Shown here: positions 1-9,548 of the stretch, one piece after another | Numbering within the stretch: position 1 is the stretch's first letter | How the letters are laid out: each line of letters opens with the position of its first letter | Source of the DNA: Dyadobacter flavalbus | GTDB taxonomy: Bacteria; Bacteroidota; Bacteroidia; Cytophagales; Spirosomataceae | Direction: 5' to 3' | Assembly (NCBI RefSeq): GCF_006149045.1 | Contig: NZ_VBSN01000049.1 | Coordinates: forward strand, 310,001-374,000 | DNA length: 64,000 bases | The notes under the pieces: generated by a model | Seen by the model: the letters and a program-made list of their open reading frames with translations, nothing else | What the model was told of the DNA's origin: nothing | Database searches by the model: none | Position numbers and translations under genes: made by a program

Positions 1-2807
1 TCAATGCGCTGGCGGGTAAAGTGGCTGGGCTTACAATCGGAGCGCAGCCTGAACTGCTGAGAAGGCCCAATATTCAGTTGCGCGGAAATACCGATGTATT
101 GTTTGTCGTCGATGGGGTTCCTGTAAACTCGGATACCTGGAACGTAAGTCCGGATGATATCGAAACCTATTCGGTTCTGAAAGGAGCGAGTGCATCCGCA
201 TTGTACGGTTTCCGTGGAAAAAACGGCGCCATCCTGATTACGACCAAAAGAGGCACAAAAGACAAGCGCGGGTTCTCCGTGGACGTCAATTCATCCACGA
301 TGATGGACAAGGGTTTTTATTCCATTCCCAAAGTTCAGGATGAATACGGGCCGGGCGACCACGGCCGTTATGCCTTCGTTAACGGAGCGGGCGGCGGCCT
401 GAATGACGGTGACTATGACGGCGGATGGGGCCCCCGGTTTGAAGGACAGCCGATTACGCAGTACGACAGCCCTGTGGACCCGGTTACGGGAGTAAGATCG
501 CCCACGCCCTGGATCAACCGCGGAAAAGACAATTTGAGACGGTTTCTGAGACCCGGAATTCTTTCAACCAACAACGTGTCCGTTTCATCCACAGGCGACA
601 AGTACAACCTCCGTTTTTCTGCATCGAATACTTTTCAGAAAGGGATTGTGCCCAACACAAAGCTGAACATTACAAACTTTAACGTTACCGGCGATTTCAG
701 GTTTTCAAACAAACTGAGCTTTACTTCCAATCTTCAGTACAACCGTCAGTATTCCCCGAATATTCCGGACGTGAATTACGGGCCTAATTCCATCATATAC
801 AACATGGTATTCTGGGCAGGCGCCGACTGGAATGTGGACGATATGCGCAACTACTGGCAGCCGGGCAAAGAAGGCGTACAGCAGATTTATGCAGAATACC
901 AGCGTTACAACAACCCGTATTTCATGAGCTATGAATGGCTGCGCGGCCATCAGAAATCGGATATTATCGGGCAGGCGGCCATGACTTACAAGATCAACGA
1001 TTTCCTGGAAGCGACATTGCGGACACAGATAACCACCTGGAATTTATTCAGAAATGAAAAGATGCCTTATTCTGCCGGGTCTTACGGACGCGAGGAACGC
1101 AGGGGCGATTACCGGGAAGACCGCCGGAACCTGTTTGAGAACAACACAGACATTCTTGTAAAATTCGACAAAGACCTTTTTGAAGGTTTCAATACCAAGA
1201 TCTGGGCCGGCGGAAACATCCGCAGCTTTGAGTACAGCTCGCAGTACGGCTCCACGGATTACCTGAACGTGCCCGGCCTTTACAATTTCAACAACTCGTA
1301 CCGGCCGGTTAAAACATCCAATTTCAATTCCGCCATGCGAGTGAATTCTGCGTATTACTCAGCGGATTTTACCTTCAGGGATTATTTTACCGTATCCACA
1401 ACCGGACGTGTTGACAAGCTTTCTACCCTGCCCGCAGGAAACAACACCTTCTTTTATCCGTCTGTGGCCGGCTCTACCGTACTTTCGGATTACCTTCCTG
1501 TTCCGGAAGTTATTTCATTCCTTAAATTACGCGCATCTTATGCCAACGTAAAAGATGGTCTGACCCGCTCAACGATCGGTACCACGCCTGCTTTGGGCGA
1601 CGGCAATCCGCTCGGGTACGGAGATCAGTACTATTCGCCTTATGACGGTCCTACTTACCAGAATGCCGCTGTATATTCCACGCCGTTTGCTTACAACAAC
1701 ACCCCGGCGGCTTATTTTACCAATACGCTTAACAATCCGGGCCTGAAACCAAGCACAACTTCCCAAACGGAAATCGGACTGGATGTGCGTGTGCTGAGAA
1801 ACAGGCTCGGGCTGGATATGACTTATTTTGTATCGCACGAGGGCCCGAGAATATTTGCCTTGCCGATATCTTCCACAACCGGCTACGAATCGTATCTGGT
1901 GAACGGTATCCAAACCAAAAAGACCGGCTTTGAACTGGCATTGACCGGCTCCGTTCTGGCAAACCCCAACGGCCTGAACTGGGATGTGGTGGCAAATTAT
2001 TCCACTTTCAAGGAAGTACTTACGGACATTTATCCGGGTGTCAACGCATTGAATACGTTCTTCAGGGCAGGTGACCGGCTGGATAAATTCTACGGCAGGG
2101 CATTTGCCAGAACGCAGGACGGACAAATCATCAATGATGAATCGGGAAGACCTGTTTATCTGCCTGTTAACCAGTATCTCGGAAATATCAATCCGAAGTT
2201 TGTTTTCGGTATCAACAACAAGTTTGCCTACAAAAATGTAAATGTAAGCTTTCAGTTTGACGGCCGTATCGGCGGCGTTATTTCCAATTACGTGCAGAAA
2301 CAGACTTTCCGTGGCGGCAGAAACGCCAAACTGGCTGAGGGTGCGCTGGGAGATGCAAGATACCAGGACTGGCTCGGGTTCAAAAACGGAGATCCTGACA
2401 ATAAAAACTACATCGGAGAAGGCGTTCAGATCAGTAACGGCAAAGCGCTCAATTACGATGTGGACGGCAAAATCACCAACCTTGCCGAACTGCAGTTCGC
2501 TCCCAACACAACCAAACAGTATGTTCAGGACTGGGTAAGCCGGTATTACAACTCTGATGAAGGAAACCTGATGAGCCGTTCGTTTGCCATGCTGAGGGAA
2601 GTCGTTATCGGATATACCATTCCTTCCAAATGGCTTGTAAAAAGCAGGTTCATCCGAAATGCTTCCGTTTCGCTCGTCGGAAGAAACCTGCTATATTTTG
2701 CTGAAAGCAAGGATATTGACCTGAATCAGTATATATCCGGCGGAGAGTCCAGCCCGCAGACGCCTTCCATGCGCCGCTACGGAGTCAACGTTAATTTATC
2801 ATTCTAA
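1..2807 (+). CDS. SusC/RagA-family TonB-linked outer membrane protein, 5'-truncated by the window edge
   Basis: The reading frame is already open at base 3, so the start lies outside the window and the signal peptide, carboxypeptidase-like domain and TonB box are missing. The visible part begins in the plug domain (NALAGKVAGL, then IQLRGNTDVLFVVDGVPV and ASALYGFRGKNGAILITTKRG, the usual SusC plug signatures) and continues through about 800 residues of aromatic-rich beta-barrel strands ending in VNVNLSF, a typical barrel terminus. SusC proteins import oligomers across the outer membrane with a SusD lid and TonB energy. The SusD partner follows 27 nt downstream. No glycoside hydrolase is near, so the substrate cannot be predicted. 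Confidence 0.95.
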   Translation, partial: NALAGKVAGLTIGAQPELLRRPNIQLRGNTDVLFVVDGVPVNSDTWNVSPDDIETYSVLKGASASALYGFRGKNGAILITTKRGTKDKRGFSVDVNSSTMMDKGFYSIPKVQDEYGPGDHGRYAFVNGAGGGLNDGDYDGGWGPRFEGQPITQYDSPVDPVTGVRSPTPWINRGKDNLRRFLRPGILSTNNVSVSSTGDKYNLRFSASNTFQKGIVPNTKLNITNFNVTGDFRFSNKLSFTSNLQYNRQYSPNIPDVNYGPNSIIYNMVFWAGADWNVDDMRNYWQPGKEGVQQIYAEYQRYNNPYFMSYEWLRGHQKSDIIGQAAMTYKINDFLEATLRTQITTWNLFRNEKMPYSAGSYGREERRGDYREDRRNLFENNTDILVKFDKDLFEGFNTKIWAGGNIRSFEYSSQYGSTDYLNVPGLYNFNNSYRPVKTSNFNSAMRVNSAYYSADFTFRDYFTVSTTGRVDKLSTLPAGNNTFFYPSVAGSTVLSDYLPVPEVISFLKLRASYANVKDGLTRSTIGTTPALGDGNPLGYGDQYYSPYDGPTYQNAAVYSTPFAYNNTPAAYFTNTLNNPGLKPSTTSQTEIGLDVRVLRNRLGLDMTYFVSHEGPRIFALPISSTTGYESYLVNGIQTKKTGFELALTGSVLANPNGLNWDVVANYSTFKEVLTDIYPGVNALNTFFRAGDRLDKFYGRAFARTQDGQIINDESGRPVYLPVNQYLGNINPKFVFGINNKFAYKNVNVSFQFDGRIGGVISNYVQKQTFRGGRNAKLAEGALGDARYQDWLGFKNGDPDNKNYIGEGVQISNGKALNYDVDGKITNLAELQFAPNTTKQYVQDWVSRYYNSDEGNLMSRSFAMLREVVIGYTIPSKWLVKSRFIRNASVSLVGRNLLYFAESKDIDLNQYISGGESSPQTPSMRRYGVNVNLSF

Positions 2808-2834
2808 TCAAGAATCAAAGAAAATTGAAATACT

Positions 2835-4439
2835 ATGCTGACCATACGTGGAAACAAGATAAAATACCTCCTTTTTACACTGACTGCCCTCATAGCGACC
2901 AGTTGTAACCGGAGTTTCGAAGAACTGGAAAAAGATCCCAACCGGGCCATTTCGGCACCCGCTTCTCTGATCCTGCAGGGAATTGAATGGGACATGTACA
3001 ACAATACCGGAAGACCGTTCTCCGCAGAAATGCGCTGGAACCAGTTTTATGCCATCAATTACAACTATTACGGCAACAATGAGTACCAGTGGTCATCGTT
3101 TACAAACCATTATTCCACGCTGAAAAACGTGGTGCAAATGGAGCTGGAACATAAGAAAACCGGCGCGGCAGACGTCAACGGGTATGCTGCACTGGGCAAA
3201 TTTTTCCGGGCATTTTTTATGGACCAGATGTCGGCCAGAGCAGGTGATCTTCCCATGACCGAAGCCCTGACCGGCAGGACGAACCTGAATCCGAAATACG
3301 ATTCCCAGAAGCAGATTTATACTCAGATCCTGTCCTTGCTGAATGAAGCCAACAGCGACATTACCGCACTGATTGCCAAAGGCGAAACAACAGTTGAAGG
3401 TGACTTTTACTTTGCCGGAAAACTCGCCAACTGGCAGAAAGTGATCAATGCCTTCAGACTGCGGATACTCATTCGCCTGAGCAAAAAACAGGCGGATGCC
3501 GATCTGAACGTGAAAGGACAGTTTGCAGAAATCATAAACAACCCGACCCAATATCCGTTATTGTCCGGCATGAACGACAATCTGCAGTTCGTGTCAAACA
3601 ATTACAACAAGTATCCTTCCAATCCCGACAACTTCGGTTTTGATGCAACCCGCCAGAATATGGCTGCCACTTATGTCGGATTATTGTCTGCCCGCAAAGA
3701 TCCGCGGGTGATGATCACCACGGAGCCGGCAGGAGCCCAGCTGAAAGCAGGAAAATCTCCGTCGGATTATTCTGCTTACGTTGGTGCGAGTTCCGGTGAA
3801 GACCTTTCAGACATGTCTGCAAAGGCGGGGATCAACAATGGTCCCGGGTATGCGCCGGGAGCCTATTCGTTTCAGAGCCGGTCGCGTTACTATTCCACTT
3901 ACACGGGAGAAAATGTATTCATTGTGGGTTACCCTGAAATGTGTTTCAATATTGCAGAAGGGATCAATCGTGGCTGGACAACCGGTAACTCCGAACAGTG
4001 GTATCAGAACGGGATAAAAGCCTCCATGAATTTTTATGGCATCAAGGATGGCACCAACACGATGCAGTATTCGCGTACCGGAGGCAAGGAAGCCGGTGAT
4101 TTCACAAGCTATACGGTTGATTTTAATTTTGATACTTACTATGCGCAACCTTTGGTGAAGTACAGCGGAAACAATGTGGCCGGTCTGGAACAGATCATAA
4201 CGCAAAAATACCTTGCTTTCTTCATGAATTCGGGGCTGGAAGCCTACCTGAATTACCGCCGGACCGGTTTTCCCAAGTTCATGACAGGCGTTGGAACAGG
4301 CAATTCAGGAAGGATCGCCACGCGCTGGCAGTACCCGATTTCTGAACGTACAACCAATGCTGCCAATTACAAAGCGGCCATCGACAGCCAGTACGGAGGC
4401 AAAGACGACATCAACGATGCGGTATGGCTGGAAAAATAG
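2835..4439 (+). CDS. SusD/RagB-family nutrient-binding lipoprotein (SusD-like_2 type)
   Basis: 534 aa. A lipoprotein signal peptide ends in the lipobox ATSC at about residue 24, followed by a SusD-type start (EELEKDPNRA). The body is helical and TPR-like, with the conserved C-terminal part (YLAFFMNSGLEAYLNYRRTGFP, then a RWQYPISE block) seen in the SusD-like_2 branch. It should sit on the outer face of the outer membrane as the lid of the SusC channel encoded just upstream. The two genes form one unit, closed by a strong hairpin terminator 66 nt after the stop. Confidence 0.93.
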   Translation: MLTIRGNKIKYLLFTLTALIATSCNRSFEELEKDPNRAISAPASLILQGIEWDMYNNTGRPFSAEMRWNQFYAINYNYYGNNEYQWSSFTNHYSTLKNVVQMELEHKKTGAADVNGYAALGKFFRAFFMDQMSARAGDLPMTEALTGRTNLNPKYDSQKQIYTQILSLLNEANSDITALIAKGETTVEGDFYFAGKLANWQKVINAFRLRILIRLSKKQADADLNVKGQFAEIINNPTQYPLLSGMNDNLQFVSNNYNKYPSNPDNFGFDATRQNMAATYVGLLSARKDPRVMITTEPAGAQLKAGKSPSDYSAYVGASSGEDLSDMSAKAGINNGPGYAPGAYSFQSRSRYYSTYTGENVFIVGYPEMCFNIAEGINRGWTTGNSEQWYQNGIKASMNFYGIKDGTNTMQYSRTGGKEAGDFTSYTVDFNFDTYYAQPLVKYSGNNVAGLEQIITQKYLAFFMNSGLEAYLNYRRTGFPKFMTGVGTGNSGRIATRWQYPISERTTNAANYKAAIDSQYGGKDDINDAVWLEK

Positions 4440-4505
4440 CCGGTTAAAGTATAGAAAAATGTTGTCTCAGGCGCAGCTTTTCAAAGGCCTGCCTTGGACA
4501 AGCCG

Positions 4506-4541
4506 AAATACAGCAAACGGATGCGTTTGCTGTATTTTTTT
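4506..4541 (+). terminator. Rho-independent terminator after the susCD pair
   Basis: A perfect 14-bp stem (AAATACAGCAAACG pairing with CGTTTGCTGTATTT) has a 4-nt GATG loop and is followed by further T residues. It lies 66 nt after the SusD stop codon. The stem is flanked by A and T runs, so it could also work on the other strand for the convergent arr gene. Confidence 0.88.
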
Positions 4542-4649
4542 GTAATAAAAGGCAAAAACTGATGATCACAAATACGTCTCAGTAGCATCAGAAAGCCCTT
4601 ACATTGAAAAGCCGGTTTAAACTTTTCAGCAGGAAAACCCGGGGCCAGC

Positions 4650-5096
4650 TCAGTTGTCGTTCAGTGATTCAATTCCCTGTTCTTTAAGTTTCGCCAAAGC
4701 GTCTTTCATGACTTTTACTTGTTCTGCCGGATGGGATTGCCATACGGTAACTTCACCCACGACTTTAAACGGATGTTGCGAACGATACGATTTTGTCGGA
4801 TTTCCCGGAAATTTTCTGTCCGTGAGATCCGGATCGTCTTCAATGGGCCCTGTTGCCTCCACCAGATAAATTCTCCCGCCCCCTTCTCCAAAGGCCAGCT
4901 CAGCGCCCCAGACAGCCGCATCCAGCGTTGCTGTCAGAAAAATATACGCGGCATTTTTTCTCTGGCCAAAGTTGGAATTAAAACCGGTTTGAATAAAGTC
5001 CCCGATTTTCAGGTCCGCTTTGGTTCCGTGAAAGTAGGTCTGAACAAACGGGCTTTGGGCATTTTTGTGTTCACCATTATTTTGTTCCATAGTCAT
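4650..5096 (-). CDS. arr: Rifamycin ADP-ribosyltransferase (Arr family)
   Basis: 148 aa, the usual length for the small Arr enzymes, which move ADP-ribose from NAD+ to the 23-hydroxyl of rifamycins. The protein has the family landmarks in order: YFHGTKADLKIGD (residues 21-33), the YIFLTATLDAAVWGAELA block (51-68), GRIYLVEATGPIEDDPDLTD (74-93) and KFPGNPTKSYRS (95-106). H23, Y51 and D88 are the likely counterparts of the catalytic His-Tyr-Asp set. The start ATG has AGGAAC about 7 nt upstream; a second ATG two codons on is possible. It is a stand-alone gene with no transposase or integron site near it, so it looks like an intrinsic chromosomal arr. Confidence 0.93.
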   Translation of the reverse strand: MTMEQNNGEHKNAQSPFVQTYFHGTKADLKIGDFIQTGFNSNFGQRKNAAYIFLTATLDAAVWGAELAFGEGGGRIYLVEATGPIEDDPDLTDRKFPGNPTKSYRSQHPFKVVGEVTVWQSHPAEQVKVMKDALAKLKEQGIESLNDN

Positions 5097-5321
5097 TCAG
5101 CTGTTCCTGTTTGTTTTGTAAAACTAAACCATTTCATTTTGTTCCCGGCCAGAACTGCGCACATACAAGCCTTTATAATCCCGGAATTCATTTGTATGTT
5201 CCAAGTATAAGTTCGGTCACATAAATACCCTATCTTGCACTCAGATCCGGATAGTACCTGTTAGGAACATCAAAAAACCGCTTCAAAGCAAAGCAGCAGT
5301 AGATTCAGGTGCTGCGGCCTG

Positions 5322-5329
5322 TAACTTTG
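5322..5329 (+). promoter_or_regulatory. Putative -7 box (TAACTTTG) for the 5355 lipoprotein gene
   Basis: A perfect match to the Bacteroidota -7 consensus TAnnTTTG lies 25 nt before the start codon. No convincing TTTG -33 box is visible at the expected distance. Confidence 0.45.
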
Positions 5330-5354
5330 CAGCTGGCTCACCCGTTTCATTTGT

Positions 5355-5939
5355 ATGAAGATCTTATTTTCAACAGTAATCATCATGATCATGCTTGCCT
5401 GTAACAAACCTGCGGATAAAGCATCAGTCAACACGGATACGACCGCTTCAGTTTCTGTAGAATCTGAAGTAAAACCGGATCAGCTGATAACGCCGGGAAA
5501 AGGCATCGGGCACCTGACGATCGGTTTGCCCGTTGACAGTGCCATTACGAGGCTGGGCCGTCCGGATTCATCGGACGCAGCCATGGGCAGTGCGCTGATG
5601 GCGTGGTATAGCAAAGATGCCGGCAAACATCGTACAGCCGTTTTTGCAGGCCGCAATATGGGCAACGAAGACATTAGCCGCATAAAAAAGATCATGGTAA
5701 GCTCGCCCTGGTTCAGAACCGGCGATGGCGTTGCAACCGGTACATTACTGACTGACATAAAGAGAAGTTACACGCTGAAACAAGTAGACGATCTCACTGC
5801 CCGGCAGAAAGGATTACAGGTTTTTGATGATAATGAAAAAGGAATCACCTTTGATATTGACAGTGCCAGCGGGAAATGTACGGCAATAACCGTGCATACA
5901 GCACACGAAAGCCCGCAAAGCTACATCAACATGCATTGA
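5355..5939 (+). CDS. Small lipoprotein of unknown function
   Basis: 194 aa. The N-terminus is a lipoprotein signal peptide (MKILFSTVIIMIMLAC, lipobox MLAC, Cys16), followed by a Thr/Ser/Val-rich linker and a folded part starting near residue 48 (GIGHLTIGLPVDSAITRLGRPD). The GxxxIGxxxxxxxxxLGxPD pattern resembles beta-rich periplasmic proteins that open with an 'is GkIkiGmsi' strand, but I cannot name the family. It stands alone between arr, which is divergent, and the secreted-protein array, which is convergent. Confidence 0.75.
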   Translation: MKILFSTVIIMIMLACNKPADKASVNTDTTASVSVESEVKPDQLITPGKGIGHLTIGLPVDSAITRLGRPDSSDAAMGSALMAWYSKDAGKHRTAVFAGRNMGNEDISRIKKIMVSSPWFRTGDGVATGTLLTDIKRSYTLKQVDDLTARQKGLQVFDDNEKGITFDIDSASGKCTAITVHTAHESPQSYINMH

Positions 5940-6020
5940 AATGCATTCTATTTATTTCAGCAAAATATGATTGGGCAAACTGCTTCCGGAAAGTGTACGG
6001 CTTTTTCAGCTTCATTCAGG

Positions 6021-6051
6021 TAAGCGTAAGTTTATTTTCAATTTACTAAAA
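6021..6051 (-). other. Decayed copy of the array promoter element at the left edge
   Basis: TAAGCGTAAGTTTAT followed by TTTACTA matches the element found upstream of the three array genes at 9406, 12848 and 16278. Here it lies downstream of the last array gene, with no array gene on its left. The -33 CAAA (TTTG on the minus strand) has become AAAA. It looks like the remnant of the spacer belonging to a former neighbouring copy. Confidence 0.4.
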
Positions 6052-6053
6052 AC

Positions 6054-6097
6054 CCGTTAAAAAAGCACCCGGATGATTCCGGATGCTTTTTTAACGG
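6054..6097. terminator. Bidirectional terminator between the 5355 gene and the secreted-protein array
   Basis: The inverted repeat CCGTTAAAAAAGCACCCGGA / TCCGGATGCTTTTTTAACGG has a TGAT loop and one C:A mismatch in the stem. A and T runs on the two sides make it suitable for both the plus-strand lipoprotein gene and the minus-strand gene ending at 6113. Confidence 0.75.
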
Positions 6098-6112
6098 ATA
6101 TGCTAAACTGCT

Positions 6113-9100
6113 TTATTTCACCACCACTACTTTCAGTACTTCCGACTTTGAAACGGACTGTACTTTCAGAAGATAAATTCCTTCATTCAAGGAAAGATCC
6201 GCAATGCTGATTTCGGCTTTTGTTCCTGCGTGCAGCAACTCATGCATTTTGATGTTGTACGCCCTTCCGGCTTCATTGAAAAGCTGCAAAGCAACAGCTT
6301 CCTGATGCTGGTTTCCGACCTGAAGCGTGAACTGTGTACGCACCGGATTGGGGTAAATGACAGAACTTTCCGCGCCTGATTCAGCAGTATTGTTGTCCAC
6401 TTCTTCCGCGGCCAGCCTTGTAACAGAACTCACGGGCTCACTCGTATTGATGACCAGTTCCGGCCTGAATTGGGCATTCTCCCTGCTGTTGAATATGATC
6501 CTTTTGCCGCCGAATGTCTGATCAATCCGCAAGGTCAGCGTTTTGTCCCGGGCAAGCTGGGTTTTGGCAAATTCCGTTATACCGACTTCAAAGTATTCCG
6601 GTTTGCGGGTCACGCTCAACGTTCCCAATGCAGTTGTCACGCCGGTTGGCGCATTACTGGCAGTGATGCCGGTCTCGGTCCAGTCGTCATTATCCAGTCC
6701 TGCCACATTCAGACTGACCCTCGTATTCGCCTGATGGTTATAGCCGTAGATGCGAAATCTTGCACTGGTTATATCGCTGAAATTAGCCAGTGAGAATTTG
6801 AGAAATGATACCCGCTGCAGCTCCGGAACGCTCGTAGCTTTGACACTTAATGTAGGTTCATTTCCATAATTGGTATTGGCATTGATGCCATAACTTACAT
6901 CCGCATCCGCAACCGGCGATAAAGTAGCTGTTGACATCGATCCAAGAAATTCCACCTCAATGGCCGACACGCGCGGCTTGTCACGCCTCTCCGATGTGGA
7001 CCTGAAAGCCAGATTAAGAACACCGTCCATCACTTCTACTTCGAAAGTTTCCTGTACGGCACGCAAAGCCCTGCCTGCACGGCCGATGATGCTGTAATTG
7101 TTCAGTTTTACCGCTCCTTCGGCACTCACATTGAACAGGCGCCTGTTTATCTCGGCCGGACGGTTGGCATATACGCCCCAGTATACTTCGGCAAAATGGA
7201 GTGTCACTTTGACGATGCCGTTTGTAACCGGAATGTTGTAGTTGAAGTAATCCGAACTGCGTCCCGAACGGTACAGCTCGTCGTCCGTCGTGTTCAGAAT
7301 GTCCACGTCAGCAATCGTGCTGGTGCGGTCTACACCGTCATAATAATTGTCCGCCTCAAAAACACGTCCGTCCGATGCAGTGTAAGCACTACCGCCTGCA
7401 TTGATGCGGACGGAATTTACACCGCCCGAATTCACGACTTTCACCGTAACGGTTTCCTCATCATATAATTCCGGTACAGCAGCAACGCTGATTCTGACTA
7501 CAAACTTGTAAATACCCGAACTTTGAGGTACCCAGCTGAAAACGCCACTGGATTTCCCGATCGTTGCACCTTTCGGTGCGCCTATCAGCGAAAACCGTTT
7601 TGTTTGTCCGATAGCCATTGTAGCCCTTGCCGTAAATGTAAGTGTATCGCCGGCTTTCAATTCCTGGTAAGGAATAGGATTCAGTACTGGCGGTGTGGTT
7701 ACATCATTCACGTGAAGATTGACGTTCAATATTGCCCGTGCATAACCGGGAGAAGTTGCCGCCACATAGGAGGTATATTTAGCGGGTAAAAGACCTGCCG
7801 GATCCACTGTAAACGGTAAAGAACCACGCGAAGGTGCAGGAATCGTCAGCCAGTCAGCCTGTGACTTCCTGAGCTTTACAGCAGGCGTTCCTGTGTTGGC
7901 TGAAAGATTAACAGATTGCTCCGGCGTAGTGATGTTACCGTCATTGGTAAACTTGAGTAACCTGGAAGAAAATGCCAGTGCCTTGGTGTTGGTTTCTGAA
8001 ACCAGCTTCACTACCCACAATTCCGTTTCATTGGATAAAGCCTCTATTCGGTCATTACCGGCAATGATGCCTGCCGCAGTTCCGCACAGCAGGTATCCGC
8101 CGTCCCATGCAGGAAAAGCAGCAATCAGCTGACTGTTGGTTTCTTTTGCTCCGCCAACGGTTTTGTCCCACACGATGGTTCCGGCCGGGTTTAGTTTTAC
8201 AATCCAGTAGTCATTGAGTCCTTTTTTTGCTTCTGTCTTGTTGCCGCTTGCATTTGATGGGGAATTGCCACCGACTATATAGCCGCCGTCAGGAGTCTGC
8301 TTGACTGATTTAAGAACCTCGACCATTTCTCCTCCAAGCGTTCTGTCCCACTCTTTCTCTCCGTTTGCATTTATTTTAACGACCCAAAAATCATTGAAGC
8401 CGTTTCGGGGTTCGGTTTTGCTCATGCCAGCATTGGAATTAGAAATGCCGCCCAGGATGTATCCGCCGTCGGAAGTACGGTCCATAGACTGTAATGTTTC
8501 ATCATTGGGACCACCGTAAGTCTTGTCCCACAGTTTCGCACCGTCCGGTGCCAATTGTACGATCCAGTAATCACTATATCCTTTGGCATCTGTTTTATCT
8601 CCGCTTTTCATGGAAGAAGAGGTACCGCCCAGGATGTAATTTCCGCTGGCAGTCTGATCCACATAAACCAAAGCATCTCTTCCCCTTCCTCCAATGGTTT
8701 TATCCCATTCTTTGGTGCCGTCTGACGCGACTTTAATAACCCAGTAATCGTAATCGCCTCTTCTGGCTTCAGACTTCATACCATCATTGGATGAAAGAGA
8801 AGTTCCACCAAGAATGTATCCGCCATCTTTTGTCTGCCTCAATGAATTCAGCGCATCTTCATTTTTTCCTCCATAGGTTTTGTCCCATTGTTTGGTGCCA
8901 TTGGCCGAAATTTTGATAACCCAGTAATCTATAGAGGATGAATAAGCATTATTTGTTTTATCCTGGCCGTCATTGGAGTTGGAAGATCCACCCAGTAAAT
9001 AGCCTCCGTCTGTGGTTTGAATAATTGCCTTCAGAATATCCTGTTTATTTCCGGAAAATGTTTTGTCCCACTCTTTATTTCCATCTATATCATATTTCGC

Positions 9101-9406
9101 AACATTGTAGTCTGAAAAGCTGATATAAGAAAGTGATCGTCCCACAATGATACCGCCATCATCCGTTGCGCATACGATGCTAGGTATGAAATCAGGAACA
9201 GGCCCGTAACTTTTATCCCATTCAATGGCAGGCTGTGCTACGAGTGAAGATGCGGCAAGCAGCAAAATGCCTAATTTTATCAAACAAAAATTCCAAAATC
9301 CGGATTGCTTTTGCCTGTGCCCGACAATTTCAATAATCCGTAAGTCAATGCGCCCGATGATCTGACTCAGGTCGGGAAAACAGAAAGTTGGTAAATGTAA
9401 ATGCAT
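6113..9406 (-). CDS. T9SS-secreted propeller-malectin-CBM96 protein, array copy 1
   Basis: 1,097 aa. A signal peptide ends at about residue 58 (GILLLAASSLVAQ) after an unusually long 38-residue lead. Seven repeats of about 60 residues follow (WDKTxGG ... QTxDGGYILGG ... DYWVVKI), which I read as a seven-bladed beta-propeller. Next come a BACON-like beta domain (about 490-590), an Ig/He_PIG-like domain (595-690), malectin (VRINAGG ... FEADNYY ... VTLHFAEVYWG, 695-840), a CBM96-like module (845-1000) and a type A sorting domain (SSVIYPNPVRTQF to the C-terminus). Type IX secretion should deliver it to the surface; malectin and CBM96 suggest carbohydrate binding. No catalytic domain is seen. The internal ATG used as an alternative start in copies 2 and 3 is ATA here. 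Confidence 0.85.
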   Translation of the reverse strand: MHLHLPTFCFPDLSQIIGRIDLRIIEIVGHRQKQSGFWNFCLIKLGILLLAASSLVAQPAIEWDKSYGPVPDFIPSIVCATDDGGIIVGRSLSYISFSDYNVAKYDIDGNKEWDKTFSGNKQDILKAIIQTTDGGYLLGGSSNSNDGQDKTNNAYSSSIDYWVIKISANGTKQWDKTYGGKNEDALNSLRQTKDGGYILGGTSLSSNDGMKSEARRGDYDYWVIKVASDGTKEWDKTIGGRGRDALVYVDQTASGNYILGGTSSSMKSGDKTDAKGYSDYWIVQLAPDGAKLWDKTYGGPNDETLQSMDRTSDGGYILGGISNSNAGMSKTEPRNGFNDFWVVKINANGEKEWDRTLGGEMVEVLKSVKQTPDGGYIVGGNSPSNASGNKTEAKKGLNDYWIVKLNPAGTIVWDKTVGGAKETNSQLIAAFPAWDGGYLLCGTAAGIIAGNDRIEALSNETELWVVKLVSETNTKALAFSSRLLKFTNDGNITTPEQSVNLSANTGTPAVKLRKSQADWLTIPAPSRGSLPFTVDPAGLLPAKYTSYVAATSPGYARAILNVNLHVNDVTTPPVLNPIPYQELKAGDTLTFTARATMAIGQTKRFSLIGAPKGATIGKSSGVFSWVPQSSGIYKFVVRISVAAVPELYDEETVTVKVVNSGGVNSVRINAGGSAYTASDGRVFEADNYYDGVDRTSTIADVDILNTTDDELYRSGRSSDYFNYNIPVTNGIVKVTLHFAEVYWGVYANRPAEINRRLFNVSAEGAVKLNNYSIIGRAGRALRAVQETFEVEVMDGVLNLAFRSTSERRDKPRVSAIEVEFLGSMSTATLSPVADADVSYGINANTNYGNEPTLSVKATSVPELQRVSFLKFSLANFSDITSARFRIYGYNHQANTRVSLNVAGLDNDDWTETGITASNAPTGVTTALGTLSVTRKPEYFEVGITEFAKTQLARDKTLTLRIDQTFGGKRIIFNSRENAQFRPELVINTSEPVSSVTRLAAEEVDNNTAESGAESSVIYPNPVRTQFTLQVGNQHQEAVALQLFNEAGRAYNIKMHELLHAGTKAEISIADLSLNEGIYLLKVQSVSKSEVLKVVVVK

Positions 9407-9455
9407 AAATATTAACCGGTTATAATTTCAGGTGAGTATGTAACCATCATAAAGG

Positions 9456-9486
9456 CAAGCGTAAGTCTATCTCTGTTTACTACAAA
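9456..9486 (-). promoter_or_regulatory. Putative promoter of array copy 1
   Basis: On the minus strand TTTG (9486-9483), a 19-nt spacer and TACGCTTG (9463-9456) match the Bacteroidota TTTG-N19-TAnnTTTG pattern with one mismatch. This gives a 5' leader of about 40 nt. The same arrangement recurs upstream of copies 2 and 3. Confidence 0.45.
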
Positions 9487-9495
9487 TCAATGAAT

Positions 9496-9524
9496 AAAAG
9501 CACCCGGAAAATCCGGGTGCTTTT
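9496..9524 (-). terminator. Terminator after array copy 2
   Basis: A perfect 13-bp stem, AAAAGCACCCGGA / TCCGGGTGCTTTT, has a 3-nt loop. It lies 25 nt past the stop of the 9549-12848 gene. A related hairpin follows every array gene. Confidence 0.8.
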
Positions 9525-9548
9525 GAAAGAAAATAATCATTAATTTAT

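Noticed and set aside
1569..2126. 185-codon minus-strand frame inside susC
   Set aside because: It lies fully within the strongly supported SusC gene on the other strand and encodes no recognisable domain.
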